From: Haloferax massiliensis
GTDB taxonomy: Archaea; Halobacteriota; Halobacteria; Halobacteriales; Haloferacaceae
Reading direction: 5' to 3'
DNA length: 64,000 nt
Assembly (NCBI RefSeq): GCF_001368915.1
Contig: NZ_CSTE01000006.1
Span: forward strand, 124,001-188,000
Positions 17,443 to 25,689 of this stretch are shown here, piece by piece. Under the pieces are notes generated by a model that made no database searches, was not told the DNA's origin, and was given only the letters and a program-made list of their open reading frames with translations. The translations under genes were made by a program, and so were the position numbers. Numbering within the stretch: the stretch's first letter is position 1; each line of letters opens with the position of its first letter.

Positions 17443-18762
17443 GCGGCGCTCGTTCATCCGGCCCCAGCCCGTGAAGACGAACTCGGCTTCGGGTTGGGTG
17501 AACTCCTCGACCTCGATCTCCTTTTCGTGGTTGTGCACGTCGTGGATGAGCTCGTAGTCGTCGAAGGAAATCTCGGTGCGGGCCGCGAGCTGGTCGTCGA
17601 CGTCCACGGCCTCGATCTCGTCGAGCCACGTCTCTTGGACCGTCTCGGCGTGAATCTCGGCCTGCGCGCCGGAGCCGTACGACCCGACGAGAAGCTGCTT
17701 TCCGGTCATGTCTTTCCCCTCGTCGGCGGCGGCGATGAGCGCCGACAGCCGGGCGATGTGGACCGAGCCGGTGTACCAGTTGCCGACGCGGCTGGAGATG
17801 TCGAGCGTCGGCTCGATGACGCGGCCGTACCAGTCGCGGTACTGCTCGGTCGTCTTCAACTCGTCCATGTAGCCGCGGATGGCCTCCTCGTAGTCGTCCC
17901 ACGTCTCGAAGTCCTCCTCGCGGGGCTGGCGGCCGATTTCGGCTTCGAGGTCGTCTTCGATGTCCGTGTCGCGAGTCATGTGACGGAAGCCCAGAAGCGC
18001 CGCCTTCCGGACCATGCCGGGGAACGGCGTGTGGAACGGGATGTACTCGAACAGGTCGGGGTGGGTCCGACCCGCGACGCTCTCGTAGTCTTCGAGCGCC
18101 TCGCGCATCCGAGCGAGATACACCTGCATGGAGCGCTTGCCGTCCACCGAGGGGAACTGCTGGTTCGGCTTGAGGAAGTCCGTCTCGTCCATGCTGCCGT
18201 AGCCCTGCTCGGTCGAGAGTTCGACGAGGTCCGGGTCCTCGTCGATGAGCATCGCGACCGCGCCCGCGCCCTGCGTCGCCTCGCCGGGGTCGCCGCGCTC
18301 GTAGAGGGCGGTGTCGGTGGCGATGACGAGCGCCGCGCGCCCGCGATTCCGACCCGCCTTAATCCAGTTGTAGGCGTCGTCGAGGCTCTGGGTGCCCGCG
18401 ATGCAGGCGAACTTGCGCTCGCCCTTGTTGGCGTGGCGGAAGTCGCCGTCGTACACCTGTTCGAGACAGCCGGCGATGTACGTCGACACCGGCTTGGAGT
18501 TGTCGAACGCCGACTCGGTCGCCACGTCGATGCGGCCGATGTCCGCGGGCGTCAGGCCCTTTCGGTCCATCAGTTTCTTGGCGGCGTTCGCCCCCATCGT
18601 GACGATGTCCTCGTACACGTCCGGGAACGACGACGTGTGGAGACCCAGACCCTTCGTGTACTTCTCCGGGTCTTCGCCCTTCACCGGCGCGAAGGTGTTG
18701 GGGAGGTCTAACACGAGTTTGCCCGTCCAAATCTCCATGGCGTCGATGCCGACGGAAGTCAT
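17425..18762 (-). CDS. hmgB: Hydroxymethylglutaryl-CoA synthase
   Basis: Condenses acetyl-CoA with acetoacetyl-CoA to HMG-CoA, the first committed precursor of mevalonate and hence of archaeal isoprenoid lipids. It has 445 residues. The catalytic triad is visible: Glu83 in ATESAF, Cys120 in GERKFACIAGTQS, and His244 in EYIPFHTPFPG. The last residues are RRYEYVE. The enzyme is of the bacterial/eukaryotic-like HMGS class used by haloarchaea. The ATG at 18762 is preceded by a short AT-rich stretch. HMG-CoA reductase is not in the window. Confidence 0.96.
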   Translation of the reverse strand: MTSVGIDAMEIWTGKLVLDLPNTFAPVKGEDPEKYTKGLGLHTSSFPDVYEDIVTMGANAAKKLMDRKGLTPADIGRIDVATESAFDNSKPVSTYIAGCLEQVYDGDFRHANKGERKFACIAGTQSLDDAYNWIKAGRNRGRAALVIATDTALYERGDPGEATQGAGAVAMLIDEDPDLVELSTEQGYGSMDETDFLKPNQQFPSVDGKRSMQVYLARMREALEDYESVAGRTHPDLFEYIPFHTPFPGMVRKAALLGFRHMTRDTDIEDDLEAEIGRQPREEDFETWDDYEEAIRGYMDELKTTEQYRDWYGRVIEPTLDISSRVGNWYTGSVHIARLSALIAAADEGKDMTGKQLLVGSYGSGAQAEIHAETVQETWLDEIEAVDVDDQLAARTEISFDDYELIHDVHNHEKEIEVEEFTQPEAEFVFTGWGRMNERRYEYVE

Positions 18763-18824
18763 GGTCGATGCTACAGAACCGAGGGATAAGGTTTTGTCGA
18801 TGGGGAGTTACGTCGGTTGTCGAA

Positions 18825-21491
18825 CTAGGGGTCAGTGCCGTCCGCGACGTCGTCGACCGTCTGGATGTCGACGACGGCACCCGTGTTGTCGTACACCAGT
18901 ATTCCGACTCGGTAGTCAGTCTGCGCGCCGTCGGACCTGATAATCTCCACGTTATTACGGTTCCGGTCGGTCCGTTGGGTCGTGTCCGTCGCCCCGTTGC
19001 CGTTGAGGTTGAGCGCCACCAGTTCGACCCGACTAAAGTCACCGGTCGAGACAGCGTAGTCTGCGCGGTACCTGACTTCGTTTTGTCCAGTGTTTGTCTG
19101 ATCTTCGATGTTGAGAGAGTTGATGGATGCGCTACTTCCGAGCGACAGGTCGGCGTTTTCGTTCCGGTTCCGCGCGTCGGCCACGTCGGTCACGGTCTGG
19201 GAGCTCTCGACGTACTCGCCGTTCGGTCCATCGTAAATCACGTCAACCGTGACTTCGAACGTCTGTTCCGCTCCGTATCCGGGCTGCAGCCGAACGCTCC
19301 CTCGTGCCGCCGTCTGCTGTTCGGAATCGAACGCGGAACCCTGCGTCGAATCCATCTCGACTTCGACCCGCTCGAACGAGGCGTTCGTCTCTCCGATATC
19401 GTAGGAGACGACGAAGTCAGGGTTGTTCGTGCGGATGTCGGTAAGGTCGTCGACCCGCATCGAGATGGACGGCTGCGGGGACGGCGTGCTATCCGTGACA
19501 GTCACAGTCGTCGTTCTCGTGCTCGTCTCCCCGTCGTCGTCGGTGACCGTCAACTCGACGGTCACGTCGGTGTCCCCCGAAACGCTGTCGGGCGCGTTGA
19601 ACGTCGGTTGTGCGGAACTGGGATTCGACAGACTCGCCTGTCCCGTCGGGTCGTCAGTGATGGACCAACTGTAGCTGGTAATCGACCCGTCGCTGTCCGA
19701 ACTCCCCGAGCCATCGAGCTGTATCGACTCGCCTTCGGGGACGCTGTACGGACCCGTCGTCCGGGGAGTCGGCGGAGCGTTCACACCGCCTTCCGGCTGG
19801 GCGTTAGCTTCGAACGAGAACGTCTTGGCGTCGACGAGGCCCGACGGGAGGCGGTAGGTCACGCGAACAGAGAGCCACTCGCCGGTCATGTCGACGTTCG
19901 TGTCGCCGTCGTAGAACTCGTACACGTAGAACCGCGCGGACTCGCCGCTGCCGACGACGGGGTTCGATCCGCCGATGTCACCGCTCTCGTCGATATCGAT
20001 TGCGAGCCCGTCTTCGGGCACGTCGACGTACTCGTTCCGGGTAATCTGGTAGTCGACGAGGGCGTCGCCGCTCGGCGACTCGACGTACAGCTCTGTCTCG
20101 CCGGGGTCGTCGTTCCCGCCGTCGACCCGGTCTGAGAGTCCATCGATGCTGTCGTCGTGCGGGTTGATCACGACGTTCAGGAGTTCGACGGAGTCGGAGC
20201 CGACGTTCCGAAGCGAGAACTCGACGCCACCGGGCGTCGAGAAGAAGTCGTCGTCGTCGCCGTCGCGGGCGACTGCGTCGTTCTCATAGAGGAGTCCGGC
20301 GACGCCACTCTCGGTGGCCTCCCCGCTCGAAACGGTGATTTCGACGCCCGCGTCCTGCCGCGTACTCGGATTGAACGTCGCGTCGTCGAAACTGCCGAGC
20401 ACCTCGGCGGTCCCCGCCGAGTCGCCCGTCACTGTCACTCGAATTCGCCCCTCCGAGTCGGTCGTCGGCCTCTCCGGGTCGATTGAGGCCGAACTCCCGC
20501 TCGCAGAGAAGTTCACTGAGACTCCGGAGACGGGGTTGTTGTATTGGTCCCGGACTTCGAAAGTGAGTGTCTCGGTGTCTCCCGACCCGATGCTTCGAGG
20601 CGAGGCTCCGTCGACGACCGTCAGGTAATGCGCCGGCGGGTCGTCGACGCCCGAACCGACGCCGACCGCTCCGACGCGGAGGTCGTACGTCACGGGCTCG
20701 CCACCTTCCTCCCCTTGCATCTCGATTACGACGCTGTCGCCGGAACGGTCCACGCTGTGGACGTAGTCGTCGTTCCCCTCTGCGAGAAGGTCACGCCACT
20801 CGTCCACGGATAGTTCCGTCGGCACGCTGATGGTCACGTTCCCCGATGCGTTCCCGCGTACCGAGACGGTCCGCGTCGCCGGGCTGACCGCCTGCGCGTC
20901 GACAGTCGCGGAGCCGACGCCGTTTTCCGAGTAGTTCCCTTGGAGGACGACGAGCGAAATCGTCCGGCCGCTGATGAGTGATTGCTTGTCGTTGAGCGTC
21001 CCGGAGTAGCCGGTCTCGAACCGGTTGTACGCGACGGTGTTTTCGTACACCGTCGTCGGGGGCGACTGCAGAACGTTGTAGTTCGGCCGGTATTCGAGCG
21101 ACTTTGTCTCGTACGTGAGACCGCCGTTCACGTAGTCGCTCGTCTCGGCTTCCCCCGTCTCGACGTTCGTGAGGGTGAGACTTCCGAGTTCCCGCGTCTG
21201 CAACGTCCCCGAGACGGGGCCGGGATTGACGAACAGCGTCCGGCTCGGATACCGAGTCCCCAGCGACACCGTCGACGGACGGGCGGTCGTCTCCGACGAG
21301 CTTTCGATGATGGCACCGCGAAGCGATTCGAACTGGTCGTGAACCTCTTGGTTGTGGAGAAACTCGACCTGTTCGTTCTGGTTGGGGACGACGGTCGCTT
21401 GGTACATCGACATCGAGATGATGATGATACCGAACAGCAGGACTGCGCCGATTTGGACAGTGACTGCTCTCTCGTCCCCCCGAAAGTCCAT
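18825..21491 (-). CDS. Large pilin-like surface protein with Ig-like and PKD domains
   Basis: The 888-residue protein starts with a prepilin-like segment: a short charged leader ending ERA (7-9), then an unbroken hydrophobic helix (VTVQIGAVLLFGIIIISM, 10-27). The order is then a conserved domain containing ISVPTELSVDEWRDLL (about 219-234), an invasin-type Ig-like domain (FEVRDQYNNPVSGVSVNFSA, about 310-330), and a PKD domain (about 567-665, with DGSGSSDSDGSI). A C-terminal domain rich in Asn follows, and N-glycosylation sequons are scattered throughout. The same order of the first parts recurs in the two proteins at 47730-51641. Probably assembled or anchored at the cell surface by a type IV pilus-like machine. 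The gene is isolated; no assembly genes adjoin it. Confidence 0.75.
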   Translation of the reverse strand: MDFRGDERAVTVQIGAVLLFGIIIISMSMYQATVVPNQNEQVEFLHNQEVHDQFESLRGAIIESSSETTARPSTVSLGTRYPSRTLFVNPGPVSGTLQTRELGSLTLTNVETGEAETSDYVNGGLTYETKSLEYRPNYNVLQSPPTTVYENTVAYNRFETGYSGTLNDKQSLISGRTISLVVLQGNYSENGVGSATVDAQAVSPATRTVSVRGNASGNVTISVPTELSVDEWRDLLAEGNDDYVHSVDRSGDSVVIEMQGEEGGEPVTYDLRVGAVGVGSGVDDPPAHYLTVVDGASPRSIGSGDTETLTFEVRDQYNNPVSGVSVNFSASGSSASIDPERPTTDSEGRIRVTVTGDSAGTAEVLGSFDDATFNPSTRQDAGVEITVSSGEATESGVAGLLYENDAVARDGDDDDFFSTPGGVEFSLRNVGSDSVELLNVVINPHDDSIDGLSDRVDGGNDDPGETELYVESPSGDALVDYQITRNEYVDVPEDGLAIDIDESGDIGGSNPVVGSGESARFYVYEFYDGDTNVDMTGEWLSVRVTYRLPSGLVDAKTFSFEANAQPEGGVNAPPTPRTTGPYSVPEGESIQLDGSGSSDSDGSITSYSWSITDDPTGQASLSNPSSAQPTFNAPDSVSGDTDVTVELTVTDDDGETSTRTTTVTVTDSTPSPQPSISMRVDDLTDIRTNNPDFVVSYDIGETNASFERVEVEMDSTQGSAFDSEQQTAARGSVRLQPGYGAEQTFEVTVDVIYDGPNGEYVESSQTVTDVADARNRNENADLSLGSSASINSLNIEDQTNTGQNEVRYRADYAVSTGDFSRVELVALNLNGNGATDTTQRTDRNRNNVEIIRSDGAQTDYRVGILVYDNTGAVVDIQTVDDVADGTDP

Positions 21492-21547
21492 ATAACGTGA
21501 AGATATCCGAACGGGAAAAAGACTCCTACAGAAGCGAGAGGCCGAGT

Positions 21548-22135
21548 TCAGTCTTCTTCTTCGACGACCTCGGGCTCCGAGAGGCCGCTCTGGAGGCTGT
21601 CGAGGCCGTTGACCCACTCGGTGACGAGTCCGAATTCGAGTTCGTCGAGGACCTCGATATCGAGTTCCTCGCCGTCGATGACGCGGGTGCCGACCCGGAC
21701 GATGTAGCCGAGCGCGCTGTCGAGGTCGTCGGCGGCCTCGGCGTCCGCGGCGGCGCGGATGTAGGCGTCCATGCCGTCTTCGAGTTCGGCGGGGCCGGCG
21801 ACGATGAACTCCTCGGCGGCGAAGAAGGCACACGAGAGGCTCGTCTGGACGCTCCCGACGAGGATTTCGGCCTCCTCGTTTTCGGACTCGAACTCGGGTT
21901 CGGCCATGACGATGTCGTGGACGGTCGACAGCTCGTCGAGCGCCTCCTCTTCGCCCAGCGTGTCGTCGTCGTAGGCGGTCAGAATCTTGGCGATGGCGAT
22001 GGCCGCGTCGTTCTGGATGTTCATCAGGAGACGGCCGGTCTCCTCGCTTTCGAGGTCCAGGTCCTCTTCTTCGACGCGCGTCAACCAGTTCTGCCAGCGT
22101 TCCGGCGAGTAGTATCGTTCCTCGGCCTCGGTCAT
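21548..22135 (-). CDS. DUF2150 family protein
   Basis: A 195-residue, strongly acidic, soluble protein. The start YYSPERWQNWLTRVEEEDLDL and the all-helical sequence with repeated Asp/Glu/Ala match the archaeal DUF2150 family, of unknown function. The ATG at 22135 is chosen; a TATA-like element (TTCTTATCC on the plus strand at 22169-22177) lies about 35 bases upstream. It follows the pilin-like gene region by 56 bases but shares no obvious role with it. Confidence 0.82.
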   Translation of the reverse strand: MTEAEERYYSPERWQNWLTRVEEEDLDLESEETGRLLMNIQNDAAIAIAKILTAYDDDTLGEEEALDELSTVHDIVMAEPEFESENEEAEILVGSVQTSLSCAFFAAEEFIVAGPAELEDGMDAYIRAAADAEAADDLDSALGYIVRVGTRVIDGEELDIEVLDELEFGLVTEWVNGLDSLQSGLSEPEVVEEED

Positions 22136-22307
22136 ACCTACAACCTCCCGTGCCGGACTCAAATGCCTTTCTTATCCTGCCTGTGACCGTGTGAGACGAC
22201 GACGTGGGAGGAGACGGCGCGATTCGGCCCGTGCGTCGGTCTCGGCGGTCGTCCCGCCTCCCGGGTCAGTCGGTCCGCCTCGCCCGCCTAGCGTTCTCTC
22301 GCCCCGG

Positions 22308-23156
22308 CTATCGGTCGAGCGTCGCTTCGGTGTCGACGCCGTAGACCAGCGCGGGCGTCTCGACGTGCGCGTTTCGGACCGCGTCGTCGCGGCCCTCATC
22401 GAGGAGCCAGTCGACGCGCCGGGGGACGGTCTTCGGTCCCATCACCGCGCCGGGGCGGTCGGGGTCGTCGATGAAGTCGGTCTCCATGAGGAACGGGTCG
22501 CCCCGCTCGGCGGCGTCTTCGAGGCGGTCCTTGTCGCTCATGACGCTCGGCGTGCCGCCGGTCAGGTGGCCCTGCGCGTAGTGTTTGACCACGCGCTCGC
22601 CGGGGACGCCGCGCTCGTCGGCCCACTCCGCCACGTCCGAGAGGTCGGTCGTCGACTCCGTGTGGAGTTGGAGCGCGCAGTCGCAGTCCGCGGCGAGGTC
22701 GAGACCGCGTCTGAGGACGGCGTTCGAGGCCTCCCAGACCGCGTCGGTGACCTCGTAGTGCGGGCGGCCGGACTTGAGCGCGAGCGCGTCGCCCTCGCGG
22801 ACGAACTCGGCGGCGGTGTCGAGGCCGGCGCACATCAGGTCGCGGGCGGCCTCGGGGTCGAACCCGCGGTCGTCGACGAGCTTCGAGACGAGACCGGGGT
22901 GGACGCCGAGGACCGGCCACGCGCGTCCGGGAAGTAGCTCGGTGGCCTCGCGGACGACCTCGACCGTCGTCTCGAAGACCGGGCGGAAGTCCGCGCCCGT
23001 CTCGACCTCGTGTCCGAGGAGCCACGAGGGCTTGTTGACGACGAGGAGGTGCGTGCCGCCGCTCCGGGCGAAATCCTTCACCGCCTCCAGCCCGCGCCCG
23101 TGGTCCGGGTCGAGGTGGAGGTGGTCGTCCACGACCGGCGTGTCGAACTCCTGCAT
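22308..23156 (-). CDS. TatD-like metal-dependent hydrolase
   Basis: A 282-residue TIM-barrel hydrolase. Metal-binding motifs are DDHLHLDPDHG near the N-terminus, a Glu/Lys region around LALKSGRPHYEV, His in ALQLHTESTTDL, His in VKHYAQGHL and a late Glu/Asp (LMETDFIDDPDRPG). This fits the archaeal TatD-related branch with putative phosphoesterase or deaminase chemistry. Nuclease activity, known for bacterial TatD, cannot be assumed. The start MQEFDTPVVDD at 23156 is chosen over a longer Arg-rich extension. Confidence 0.85.
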   Translation of the reverse strand: MQEFDTPVVDDHLHLDPDHGRGLEAVKDFARSGGTHLLVVNKPSWLLGHEVETGADFRPVFETTVEVVREATELLPGRAWPVLGVHPGLVSKLVDDRGFDPEAARDLMCAGLDTAAEFVREGDALALKSGRPHYEVTDAVWEASNAVLRRGLDLAADCDCALQLHTESTTDLSDVAEWADERGVPGERVVKHYAQGHLTGGTPSVMSDKDRLEDAAERGDPFLMETDFIDDPDRPGAVMGPKTVPRRVDWLLDEGRDDAVRNAHVETPALVYGVDTEATLDR

Positions 23157-23291
23157 GGACGTGTGGTTGGTCGGGGGAGGAAAAAGCGAACCGTTCGCGG
23201 TCGGTGCGGTCGGTGCGGTGTCGGTGCGGCGACGCTCTCGCCGGCGGTCGGCGTCGGGCAAGGCGGTCCGCGCCGCCGGCTCGTCGCCGAC

Positions 23292-23768
23292 TCAGTCGCC
23301 GCCGTCGGCGGGGTCGTCGAGCGTCATCGCGTGGGTCGCCGCGTTCTGGAGCGCGTCCGAGCGGCCGTAGCTCCCCGGAGCGATGGCGACCGTCCGCAGG
23401 CCGTAGGCGTTGGCCGTCTCCAAGGCGGGCTTGAAGTCGGTGTCCCGCGAGGCGACCGCGACGACGTCGGCGCGGTCCTCGACGGCGTAGCGCGTGAGGT
23501 CGACCGCGAGCTTCACGTCCACGTCGCCGCTCGTGACGACGACCTCGAACCCGCGCGCCTCCGCGGCCTGAATCAGCCCCGGCGTGGCGTGCTCGTCGAG
23601 GTAGAGCCGCGCCGCGCTCAACTGGTCGCCGAGCGAGCGCCCCGCCGCCCGGATGTCGTCTAAGTCCACGTCGAACTCGTCGCGGAGGACGTTCGGCCCG
23701 TCCACGAAGAGCGCCACTCGGCCCGAGGGAAGCCCGTCGGGGCCGACCAACCGCCGCAGGAGGTCCAT
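23292..23768 (-). CDS. NYN-domain (LabA/TIGR00288-type) predicted ribonuclease
   Basis: A 158-residue PIN-like domain protein. Candidate catalytic acidic residues are Asp in VALFVDGPNVL (about residue 22), Asp in TSGDVDVKLAVDL and Asp in ASRDTDFKPAL. These are the usual acidic positions of the NYN fold, which cleaves RNA in several families. RNA substrate unknown. The start ATG is at 23768, four codons inside an in-frame GTG, with a clean TATA box (TTATAAA, 23793-23799) upstream. Confidence 0.82.
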   Translation of the reverse strand: MDLLRRLVGPDGLPSGRVALFVDGPNVLRDEFDVDLDDIRAAGRSLGDQLSAARLYLDEHATPGLIQAAEARGFEVVVTSGDVDVKLAVDLTRYAVEDRADVVAVASRDTDFKPALETANAYGLRTVAIAPGSYGRSDALQNAATHAMTLDDPADGGD

Positions 23769-23792
23769 ACACCACCTCACCCGGTTTCGGGT

Positions 23793-23799
23793 TTATAAA
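23793..23799 (-). promoter_or_regulatory. TATA box of the NYN-domain gene
   Basis: TTATAAA on the plus strand (TTTATAA on the coding strand), 25-31 bases before the ATG at 23768. This is the spacing of a leaderless promoter. Confidence 0.6.
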
Positions 23800-23900
23800 T
23801 TTCGAGGGAGGGGCGACCGAAGCAGGAACGACGATTCGGGAATCTGTCGAGGATTTATTTTGGTTTACGAGCCGGTTCCGAATCCCATTTGAAGAACAGG

Positions 23901-23935
23901 CTGAAATTGAAATTTCAGTCAAGCTAACAAATATT
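23901..23935 (+). promoter_or_regulatory. 18-base palindrome and TATA region of the halolysin gene
   Basis: CTGAAATTGAAATTTCAG (23901-23918) contains perfect 8-base arms with a 2-base centre. It ends nine bases before an AT-rich element (CAAATATT, 23928-23935) that lies about 30 bases before the ATG at 23964. The position is that of an operator or activator site on the protease promoter. Confidence 0.55.
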
Positions 23936-23963
23936 GCCACGGCCTCCCGAGACATGTGTGCCT

Positions 23964-25529
23964 ATGACAGGCACACCGAACTTCGACAGACGAACCTTCC
24001 TGAAGCTCGCCGCGGCCGCCGGGTTGACCGGCGCGGCAGGCGTGACCACCGCGACGCCCGGTCGGTCTCCCGGCCCGAAGAAAGAAGAGATTCTCGTCGG
24101 CGTTTCGAAGACGGCCGACAGTCCGCGCAAGGCCGTGGAAAAGCACGTCCCCGGCAACGCGACGGTCGTCCACGAGAACAAGAAACTCGGCTACGTGGCG
24201 GTCAAGTTCCCGTCGGTCGCCGCCGACCGCGCCCGCGAGAACTTCATCTCGGCGGTCACGAAGCGCGACGAGGTGAAGTACGCGGAGAAGAACGTCACCC
24301 ATCAGGCGCTCTACACGACGAACGACCCGCAGTACGGCAGTCAGTACGCGCCACAGCAGGTGAACGCCGACGCCGCGTGGGACACCACGCTCGGCAGCCC
24401 CGACGTGACCGTCGCCGTGGTCGACCAAGGGGTCAAATACGACCACCCCGACCTCTCGGCGCAGTTCGGCTCCGACAAGGGCCAGGACTTCGTCGACGCC
24501 GACGGCGACCCGTATCCGGACGTGCTCGCCGACGAGTATCACGGCACCCACGTCGCCGGCATCGCCGCCGGCTCCACCGACAACAACGAGGGCATCGGCG
24601 GCATCAGCGACTCGTCGCTCCTCTCGGGGCGCGCGCTCTCCGAGTCCGGCAGCGGCTCGACGAGCGACATCGCCGACGCCATCGAGTGGGCGGCGGACCA
24701 AGGCGCGGACGTCATCAACCTCTCGCTCGGCGGGGGCGGCTACACGTCCACGATGAAAAACGCCGTGTCGTACGCGACCCAACAGGGGAGCCTCGTCGTC
24801 GCCGCCGCCGGCAACGACGGGAGCGGGAGCGTCTCGTACCCCGCCGCCTACAGCGAGTGCGTCGCGGTTTCCGCGCTGGACCCCGACGAGACGCTGGCGA
24901 CGTACTCCAACTACGGCACCGACATCGACCTCGCCGCGCCGGGGACGAACGTGCTGTCGTGTTGGACGACCGACACCGAGTACAAGGAGATATCCGGCAC
25001 GTCGATGGCGACGCCGGTCGTCTCGGGGGTCGCCGGGCTCACGCTCGCCGTCTACGACCTCTCGCCGGCCGACCTGCGGAGCCAACTCAAGAACACCGCG
25101 GTCGATATCGGCCTCTCGGAGAACGAACAGGGCGCGGGTCGCGTGGACGCCGCGAACGCCGTCACGACCGAGCCGGGAAGCGGCGGTGGCGGCGGTGGCG
25201 GCGGTGGCGACTCGATTACCTCGACCATCGACGACTCGCTGTCGTCGTCGGCCGACTCCGACTGCTGGAGCTACGCGTGGGAGTACGGCTCGCCGTCGCA
25301 GGTCGTCGTCGACCTCAGCGGCCCGACGAGCGCCGACTTCGACCTCTACGTCAACGAGGGCTCGGGGACGTGCCCCACGACCGGGTCGTACGACTACCGC
25401 TCGTGGACCACGAACAGCGAAGAGCAGATAGTCGTCGACGACCCCGACACGTCGGCCGACCTCTCGGTGTTGGTCGACAGCTACTCCGGCAGCGGCAGCT
25501 ACACCGTGACCGTCACCGAAAAGGAGTAA
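23964..25529 (+). CDS. Halolysin-like subtilisin protease, Tat-exported
   Basis: A secreted serine protease of peptidase family S8, 521 residues, close in length and layout to Haloferax halolysin R4. Tat signal: FDRRTFLKLAAAAGL (twin Arg 9-10). An I9-type propeptide (about 45-115) follows, then the catalytic domain with Asp154 (AVVDQGV), His193 (HGTHVAG) and Ser347 (SGTSMATP). A poly-Gly linker (about 408-418) leads to a C-terminal pre-peptidase-like domain with two Cys. The Asp motif is followed by Gln-Gly instead of the common Ser/Thr-Gly. The start at 23964 fits the Tat motif and TATA box. It likely degrades extracellular protein; neighbours do not suggest a dedicated inhibitor. Confidence 0.92.
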   Translation: MTGTPNFDRRTFLKLAAAAGLTGAAGVTTATPGRSPGPKKEEILVGVSKTADSPRKAVEKHVPGNATVVHENKKLGYVAVKFPSVAADRARENFISAVTKRDEVKYAEKNVTHQALYTTNDPQYGSQYAPQQVNADAAWDTTLGSPDVTVAVVDQGVKYDHPDLSAQFGSDKGQDFVDADGDPYPDVLADEYHGTHVAGIAAGSTDNNEGIGGISDSSLLSGRALSESGSGSTSDIADAIEWAADQGADVINLSLGGGGYTSTMKNAVSYATQQGSLVVAAAGNDGSGSVSYPAAYSECVAVSALDPDETLATYSNYGTDIDLAAPGTNVLSCWTTDTEYKEISGTSMATPVVSGVAGLTLAVYDLSPADLRSQLKNTAVDIGLSENEQGAGRVDAANAVTTEPGSGGGGGGGGGDSITSTIDDSLSSSADSDCWSYAWEYGSPSQVVVDLSGPTSADFDLYVNEGSGTCPTTGSYDYRSWTTNSEEQIVVDDPDTSADLSVLVDSYSGSGSYTVTVTEKE

Positions 25530-25602
25530 CGGGGACCTCGACCGCCCGCGAGGCCGCCTCGCGAGCGAACCGACAGCCGACTTCATGAGCGGGTGACCGT
25601 CG

Positions 25603-25623
25603 CGCGCGACAACGCGTCGCGCG
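25603..25623. terminator. GC-rich stem-loop after the halolysin gene
   Basis: CGCGCGAC (25603-25610) pairs with GTCGCGCG (25616-25623) around five bases, about 75 bases after the halolysin stop. It could form the 3' end of the transcript; there is no T-tract, so the role is tentative. Confidence 0.3.
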
Positions 25624-25689
25624 GCGTCACATTCCGATTCTGCGGGACCTCGCGATGCGCTGATGCGACCGGAACGCGTAGTCTCACCC

